A stretch of DNA of 8,126 nt from the NCBI GenBank assembly GCA_027593305.1, contig JAQCJA010000187.1, forward strand, positions 1 to 8,126, read 5' to 3'. Numbering within the stretch: position 1 is the stretch's first letter; the number at the start of each line of letters is the position of its first letter. The stretch is from a bacterium. Lineage in GTDB: Bacteria; Latescibacterota; UBA2968; UBA8231. The translations under genes were made by a program, and so were the position numbers. Positions 4,339 to 8,126 of this stretch are shown here, piece by piece. The notes beneath the pieces were generated by a model. It searched no databases. It had not been told where the DNA came from and saw only the letters and a program-made list of their open reading frames with translations.

Positions 4339-5900
4339 GTCTTCAACAGTTGATAGGTGTTGAAAGGCTGCAGCATGACGGCTGAGGCTGCGCCCCAGCG
4401 CGGGGTCGCCTCGGGTCGTGCGGTCACAACGAGCGTACGGGCACGCGCATCAATGCGCAGCAGCTCCGCAAGCAGATCCTCTACAGAAGTGGCCTTGGCA
4501 GGTTGTGACAGCGCAATGATGACCAGATCGAGGCGCTCGAATTCGTGGCGGAACAGGTTGACACCATCACCAGCGTCGCGACCGAGGTGAACCTGGTACC
4601 CGTTGCGTTCCAGCATCAGGTCCAGGATCTTGCGAAAGCGGTCCCCATCGGCGATGACCAGAACCGTCTCCCTGCCACGAAAGGGTCGCAGATCGGCAAC
4701 AGATGGCATGGCGGAGGCCTCGGTTACCGCGACTCGGGAGGCCTCGCCGGATGCCGCTCCTGCAGGCAGAAAAACAGACATCGTCGTGCCGCGGCCCGGT
4801 ACGCTCTCACAGTCGATCCAGCCGCCGTGGTCGCGAACGATACCGTATGCTGCCGCCAACCCCAGACCGGCGGGACCCCCACCCTCCTTGGTCGTGAAGA
4901 AAGGTTCGAAAATCCGCTCGCGAGTGGCTTCGTCCATGCCAATGCCTTCGTCGACCACATCGATCCGAACGAGGGGTGCAGCAGCGGACTTCAGCCTGCC
5001 CTCCGGCAGGACATTCCCGTCGACCCCGCGGGGCAGCAGGCTGGCGCGCAACGTGATCGTCTTTCTGTCGCTGACGGACGGCAATGATACACTGACGGCA
5101 TCACGAGCATTGGCACAAAGATTGGCCAGGCACTGCCGCAACTGTCCGCTGTTGCCGCTGATCGTCGGCAGCTCAGGTTCGATGTCGAGTGCGACCGTGA
5201 TCGAACTGGGGAAGATGCTGCGGCACATGGTGGTTACTTCCTGCACCAGCTTCGCCGGTTCGATCGTCGAACGATCACTCTGCTCCTGCCGATAGAACAA
5301 CATGAGCTGGCGCACGAGCCGGGCGGCGCGATCCGCGTCGTAGGCGGCGTCATCCAGAAATGGCCGGAGCGCAACTGGTGCATCCATTGCTGCCAGATCC
5401 AGATTGCCCACAATGCCCTGCAACATCAGGTTGAAATGGTGGGCGACGCCAGCGGTGAGTTGGCCGATGGCTTCCATCTTCTGCGATTGGCGCAGGCTTT
5501 CCTCCAGGCGCAGCCGCTCGCGCTCGGCCTGGTGTTTGTAGATCGCGATTTCGACCGTGGTGTAGAGCTCGCGCTCCTCGAAGGGCTTAAGCAGATACCC
5601 GAAGGGCCGCGCCGCCTTCGCACGCTCGAGGGTCCGTTCGTCGGAATAGGCTGTCAGGTAGACCACAGGAATCCCAAGATCGGCGTGTATTTTCGTCGCC
5701 GCGTCGATGCCATCCATCTCTCCTTCGAGCTGGATGTCCATCAATACCAGGTCCGGCTTCAGCTGCGTAGCGGCGGCAATCGCGTCCAGTCCCGAGGACA
5801 CAACGCGCGGCACAAGGTAGCCCATGCCCTCAAGCTTTCCCTGGATATCCAGAGCGACGATACCTTCATCCTCGACAACAAGAATCCGATGCTGTGGCAC
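4314..5900 (-). CDS. Receiver-histidine kinase hybrid: REC, HisKA, HATPase, degenerate REC
   Basis: The start chosen is GTG 5900 with GGGAG five bases upstream. An open extension to 6203 gives only low-quality Arg-rich sequence. The product has 528 residues and no membrane segment. The N-terminal receiver (~4-120) is complete: Glu10/Asp11, Asp55 (LVLMD), Thr83 and Lys105 (LLKPF). A charged linker follows (HQAERERLRLEESL), then a HisKA helix (~138-205) with QKMEAIGQLTAGVAHHFNLM. The likely phosphoacceptor is His154, but the usual Asp/Glu after it is His155. The ATPase domain shows an N-box (NLCANARDA, 260-268), DEGIG (317-321), RIFEPFFTTKEGG, GLGLA (345-349) and GRGTT (369-373). A second receiver (~411-528) has lost its phosphorylatable Asp (Ala463), the switch Lys (Gln511) and one acidic residue (Ala417), so it is probably a pseudo-receiver. 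The gene converges with the membrane kinase, its likely upstream donor. No DNA-binding output is present. Confidence 0.93.
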   Translation of the reverse strand: MPQHRILVVEDEGIVALDIQGKLEGMGYLVPRVVSSGLDAIAAATQLKPDLVLMDIQLEGEMDGIDAATKIHADLGIPVVYLTAYSDERTLERAKAARPFGYLLKPFEERELYTTVEIAIYKHQAERERLRLEESLRQSQKMEAIGQLTAGVAHHFNLMLQGIVGNLDLAAMDAPVALRPFLDDAAYDADRAARLVRQLMLFYRQEQSDRSTIEPAKLVQEVTTMCRSIFPSSITVALDIEPELPTISGNSGQLRQCLANLCANARDAVSVSLPSVSDRKTITLRASLLPRGVDGNVLPEGRLKSAAAPLVRIDVVDEGIGMDEATRERIFEPFFTTKEGGGPAGLGLAAAYGIVRDHGGWIDCESVPGRGTTMSVFLPAGAASGEASRVAVTEASAMPSVADLRPFRGRETVLVIADGDRFRKILDLMLERNGYQVHLGRDAGDGVNLFRHEFERLDLVIIALSQPAKATSVEDLLAELLRIDARARTLVVTARPEATPRWGAASAVMLQPFNTYQLLKTVRGILDA

Positions 5901-6004
5901 GTTCTCTCCCGGTTGAGGCGTCCTGTAAGGGCCGAATCTACCACCGCATTGGGCCTCCCGCCACCCGGGCTGTGCGGACCCGTGGCTGCTTGACAGAGAT
6001 CCAC
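5901..6004. promoter_or_regulatory. Divergent intergenic region between hybrid kinase and lipoprotein genes
   Basis: These 104 bases separate two divergent starts and must hold promoters for both directions. The only clear signal is the minus-strand ribosome binding site GGGAG (5910-5906). No convincing -35/-10 pair was found on either strand. Upstream of ATG 6005 there is only a weak AGAG. Confidence 0.45.
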
Positions 6005-7099
6005 ATGGTGCTGACTTTTCCCGCCCGCTCGCTGTCAGTGCCCCTTCGCGGTCGCGCCCTGCCAATGCTTCTCGCCATCGTCGCCTGTCTGCTCCTTGTT
6101 GGTGTCGGATGTGCGCCGCTCCAGCCACCGCAGACTGCGGCCAACAGCGACGCTCAGGGCGTTGCTGCAGAGGCCGCTGCGACCGCCTCCGCTGTTGCGT
6201 CATTCCGCCAGCGTCGCTCCCAGATCAAGGATGATCCAGCCGCCTACTACCGGCCCTGGATTGCCGTGTTGCCATTCGACGACGAGTCCGGCTTCCGTGA
6301 TGGTGTCTGGGACCTGCACAACGAACCGGCACGTCTGTTGTCGGAAGAGATGCAGCGTGCCACAGCGTGGCGGATTGTACCTCACGCAGCCGTGCTGGAA
6401 CTCGTGGGCAAGCATCCCAAGCGTTGGGAGGATCGGAGACTTCGGCAGATCGCAGACTCTCTCGGTGCCGACATGCTCCTCACCGGTGTGCTCCTCGACT
6501 ACAATATGGAACGCTTGAGCGTGGGTGATCCGCTCATCGGTGGCTACAAGGCGTACAAGGGTTTGGCGGAGATGGAGGTACAACTCATACGCGCTGGCGA
6601 CCTCGATCGCATCGGCAATGCCCAGGCCCAGAAGGAGGTCGTCGATCGTGGTCTGGGTCTGGACCTGCTCGGCAAACCCCGCGAACAGGACTACCAGTTC
6701 ATCAACCTGGCCCAGATGCAGTATGGCTCGGAGGAATTTCGCGGCACAGCCATCGGCCAGGCGACCATTGCTGTGATGGACGACATCATGCAGCAAGTGG
6801 CCCATCTGGTCCGACCCCAGGGCATTCAGGTTTCATCCGGAATGGCCCAGATCCTGTCCGCCTTTGGACAGGAGCTGTTCATCAACGTGGGCAGCGAAAA
6901 CGGCGTGCACAAGGGCTATCGTTTCGCCGTCTACCCGGGGAGCGATCGACCGACCGATAGGGATCCCGAGCAGAGCATCGCCGTCGTTGAGGTGGAGGAC
7001 ATTATCGGCGCTCGTGTTTCGCGCGTGACGGCGCTCTCGGGTGTGGACCAGATCGTAGTTGGCGATCGCCTCGAGCTTATCGGCATTGACCCAGAGTAG
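6005..7099 (+). CDS. Outer-envelope lipoprotein with CsgG/TolB-like and FlgT-C-like domains
   Basis: The 364-residue protein starts at ATG 6005. An open extension back to 5894 would overlap the divergent gene, and ATG 6065 would leave almost no n-region. A basic n-region (RSLSVPLRGRALP) leads into MLLAIVACLLLVGVGC, so Cys36 is the predicted lipidated residue. Asp is absent at +2, which favours outer-membrane sorting. An Ala-rich linker follows. Residues ~84-269 read WIAVLPFDDESGF, LLSEEMQR, WRIVPHAAVLE, then IADSLGADMLLTGVLLDY. This is the nucleotide-free alpha/beta pattern of CsgG, TolB-N or FlgO-type periplasmic domains. Residues ~274-360 resemble the FlgT C-terminal domain: ELFINVGSENGVHKGYRFAV, then IAVVEVEDIIGARVSRVT and IVVGDRLELI. 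A role in assembling or stabilising an envelope machine is inferred from these resemblances. No flagellar or curli genes are visible nearby. The gene probably shares a transcript with the dehydrogenase 11 bases downstream. Confidence 0.8.
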   Translation: MVLTFPARSLSVPLRGRALPMLLAIVACLLLVGVGCAPLQPPQTAANSDAQGVAAEAAATASAVASFRQRRSQIKDDPAAYYRPWIAVLPFDDESGFRDGVWDLHNEPARLLSEEMQRATAWRIVPHAAVLELVGKHPKRWEDRRLRQIADSLGADMLLTGVLLDYNMERLSVGDPLIGGYKAYKGLAEMEVQLIRAGDLDRIGNAQAQKEVVDRGLGLDLLGKPREQDYQFINLAQMQYGSEEFRGTAIGQATIAVMDDIMQQVAHLVRPQGIQVSSGMAQILSAFGQELFINVGSENGVHKGYRFAVYPGSDRPTDRDPEQSIAVVEVEDIIGARVSRVTALSGVDQIVVGDRLELIGIDPE

Positions 7100-7110
7100 G
7101 AAGGCAGCAT

Positions 7111-8126
7111 ATGCGTGGGGTGGTGAAGTTCGATCGTGGCAGTGGCTTTGTGGAGGTGCGCGACGTCGATGAACGGCCGCCGGGGCAGGGGCAGGTAAAG
7201 GTCGAGGTCCGGGCCGCCGGTATCTGTGGTTCCGATCTGCATATCTATCACGATACGATCAACTACAACATCAGAACGCCCGTGGTTATGGGGCATGAGT
7301 TCAGTGGGATCGTCGTCGACAAAGGCGCTGATGTGGGTGATGACATCGTCGTCGGTGATCGGGTGACGGGGGAGCCGAGCATCTACATCTGCGGGCATTG
7401 TGATTTCTGCCTCAGTGGGCACTACAACATGTGCCCGACACGCCAGGTCATGGGCTATTACCACGATGGCTGCTTTGCGCCGTATGTGAATGCCACCTTC
7501 GTGCACAAGCTTCCCGATACGGTCACCTTCGAGGCTGGTGCTGTCACCGAACTGCTTGCCTGTTGCGTGCATTCTGTCATCGAGCAGTGCGGGGTCACTG
7601 CCGGCGACGTGGTCGCCATCATCGGTCCCGGGCCCGTCGGCTTGTTTGCGGCACTTGTCGCCATGGCCGAAGGGGGCACGGTGGTGCTGTGCGGCACGTC
7701 TCGCGATCGGGAGCGACTCGCCTTTGCCCAGCGGGAGCTCGGTATCGGTCATACCATCGACGTGCAGACCATCGATGCCGTGCAACGATTGCAGGAGTTG
7801 ACAGGGGGGTACGGAGCGGACGTCGTCATCGAGTGCGCCGGCGCGGCGCCGGCGATTGATCTGGCCCTCGAGGGCGTGCGCAAGCGCGGCAAAGTCTCGC
7901 TGATGGGGCTGCCCGGAAAACGTGTGGAAGTGGACTTCGAAAAGATTGCCTACAAGGAACTGGTTGTCAGCGGCGGGATCGGCCAGCGACGCACCGCCTG
8001 GGAACGTTCTCTCAAGCTGATGGCCAGCGGCGTGATAGACAACGAGAAGCTGATTTCACACCAGCTGACGCTGGGTGAGTGGGAACGCGGTTTCCAGATG
8101 ATGGAGAAGCAGGAGGGTCTCAAGCT
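7111..8126 (+). CDS. Zinc-dependent medium-chain (sorbitol/threonine-type) dehydrogenase, 3' end outside window
   Basis: ATG 7111 has AGGAAGG ending six bases upstream, overlapping the stop of the lipoprotein gene. The frame stays open to the window edge (338 codons), so only a few residues of a ~345-residue family are missing. Catalytic zinc ligands are visible as Cys39 (AAGICGSDLH), His62 and Glu63 (MGHEFSG), with Glu147 as a further candidate. The structural zinc lobe has Cys94, Cys97, Cys100 and Cys108. The Rossmann fold has GPGPVG (172-177). After its second strand the usual NAD-binding Asp is replaced by Gly-Thr-Ser-Arg (VVLCGTSRDRERL), which suggests NADP(H) preference. The family oxidises polyols, secondary alcohols or L-threonine, and the substrate cannot be told from sequence alone. 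Cytosolic. Spacing suggests co-transcription with the lipoprotein, but the functional link is not obvious. Confidence 0.92.
   Translation, partial: MRGVVKFDRGSGFVEVRDVDERPPGQGQVKVEVRAAGICGSDLHIYHDTINYNIRTPVVMGHEFSGIVVDKGADVGDDIVVGDRVTGEPSIYICGHCDFCLSGHYNMCPTRQVMGYYHDGCFAPYVNATFVHKLPDTVTFEAGAVTELLACCVHSVIEQCGVTAGDVVAIIGPGPVGLFAALVAMAEGGTVVLCGTSRDRERLAFAQRELGIGHTIDVQTIDAVQRLQELTGGYGADVVIECAGAAPAIDLALEGVRKRGKVSLMGLPGKRVEVDFEKIAYKELVVSGGIGQRRTAWERSLKLMASGVIDNEKLISHQLTLGEWERGFQMMEKQEGLK

Noticed and set aside
5903..6203. N-terminal extension of the hybrid kinase to an ATG at 6203
   Set aside because: The extra 101 residues are Arg/Gln-rich, overlap the divergent lipoprotein gene, and a good ribosome binding site precedes GTG 5900 where the receiver begins.
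6931..7785. A 284-codon minus-strand frame across the lipoprotein and dehydrogenase genes
   Set aside because: It is antisense to two well-supported genes, and its His/Asp-rich product resembles no family.
1..8126. CRISPR array, tRNA/rRNA genes, insertion sequence or transposase
   Set aside because: No regularly spaced repeats, tRNA-like cloverleaf, rRNA-like conserved stretch or transposase motif was seen on either strand.

Overview
The window reads as chromosomal DNA of a high-GC, didermic (Gram-negative) bacterium. The evidence is a beta-barrel-like protein, Sec signal peptides, a lipoprotein with a lipobox, and a richly domained two-component pair. A deltaproteobacterial-type lineage (Myxococcota, Desulfobacterota or relatives) would fit the mix of PEGA, CsgG/FlgT-C-like and multi-domain kinase proteins. 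That placement is a guess from style, not from a marker gene.

Left part (1-1825, + strand): the 3' end of a beta-barrel-like envelope protein, then a secreted protein ending in a truncated PEGA domain, then an overlapping glycine-rich hydrophobic envelope protein. This segment looks damaged. The signal peptide of the PEGA protein is intact only if a five-G run gains one base. The PEGA fold stops halfway at a TGATG overlap. The third protein appears to run past a natural end (ATVTYGF) into about 60 residues of unconvincing sequence. Decay or homopolymer sequencing errors would both explain this.

Middle (1826-2489): mostly non-coding, with a 13-bp hairpin, a 43-residue single-pass membrane miniprotein with a good ribosome binding site, a perfect 14-bp inverted repeat, a sigma-54-like element, and a short frame overlapping the next gene by ATGA.

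Centre (2490-5900): two convergent signalling genes whose stop codons are 12 bases apart. The + strand gene is a membrane histidine kinase: periplasmic Cache-like sensor, HAMP, PAS, HisKA_2 and HATPase. The - strand gene is a soluble receiver-kinase hybrid: receiver, HisKA, HATPase, then a degenerate receiver without its phosphorylatable Asp. They plausibly form a phosphorelay in which the membrane kinase phosphorylates the N-terminal receiver of the hybrid. No DNA-binding output is encoded here.

Right part (5901-8126): a 104-bp divergent intergenic region, then a lipoprotein with a CsgG/TolB-like N-terminal domain and a FlgT-C-like C-terminal domain. Eleven bases later comes a zinc-dependent medium-chain dehydrogenase that runs off the window. 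The last two are probably co-transcribed, although no shared pathway is evident.
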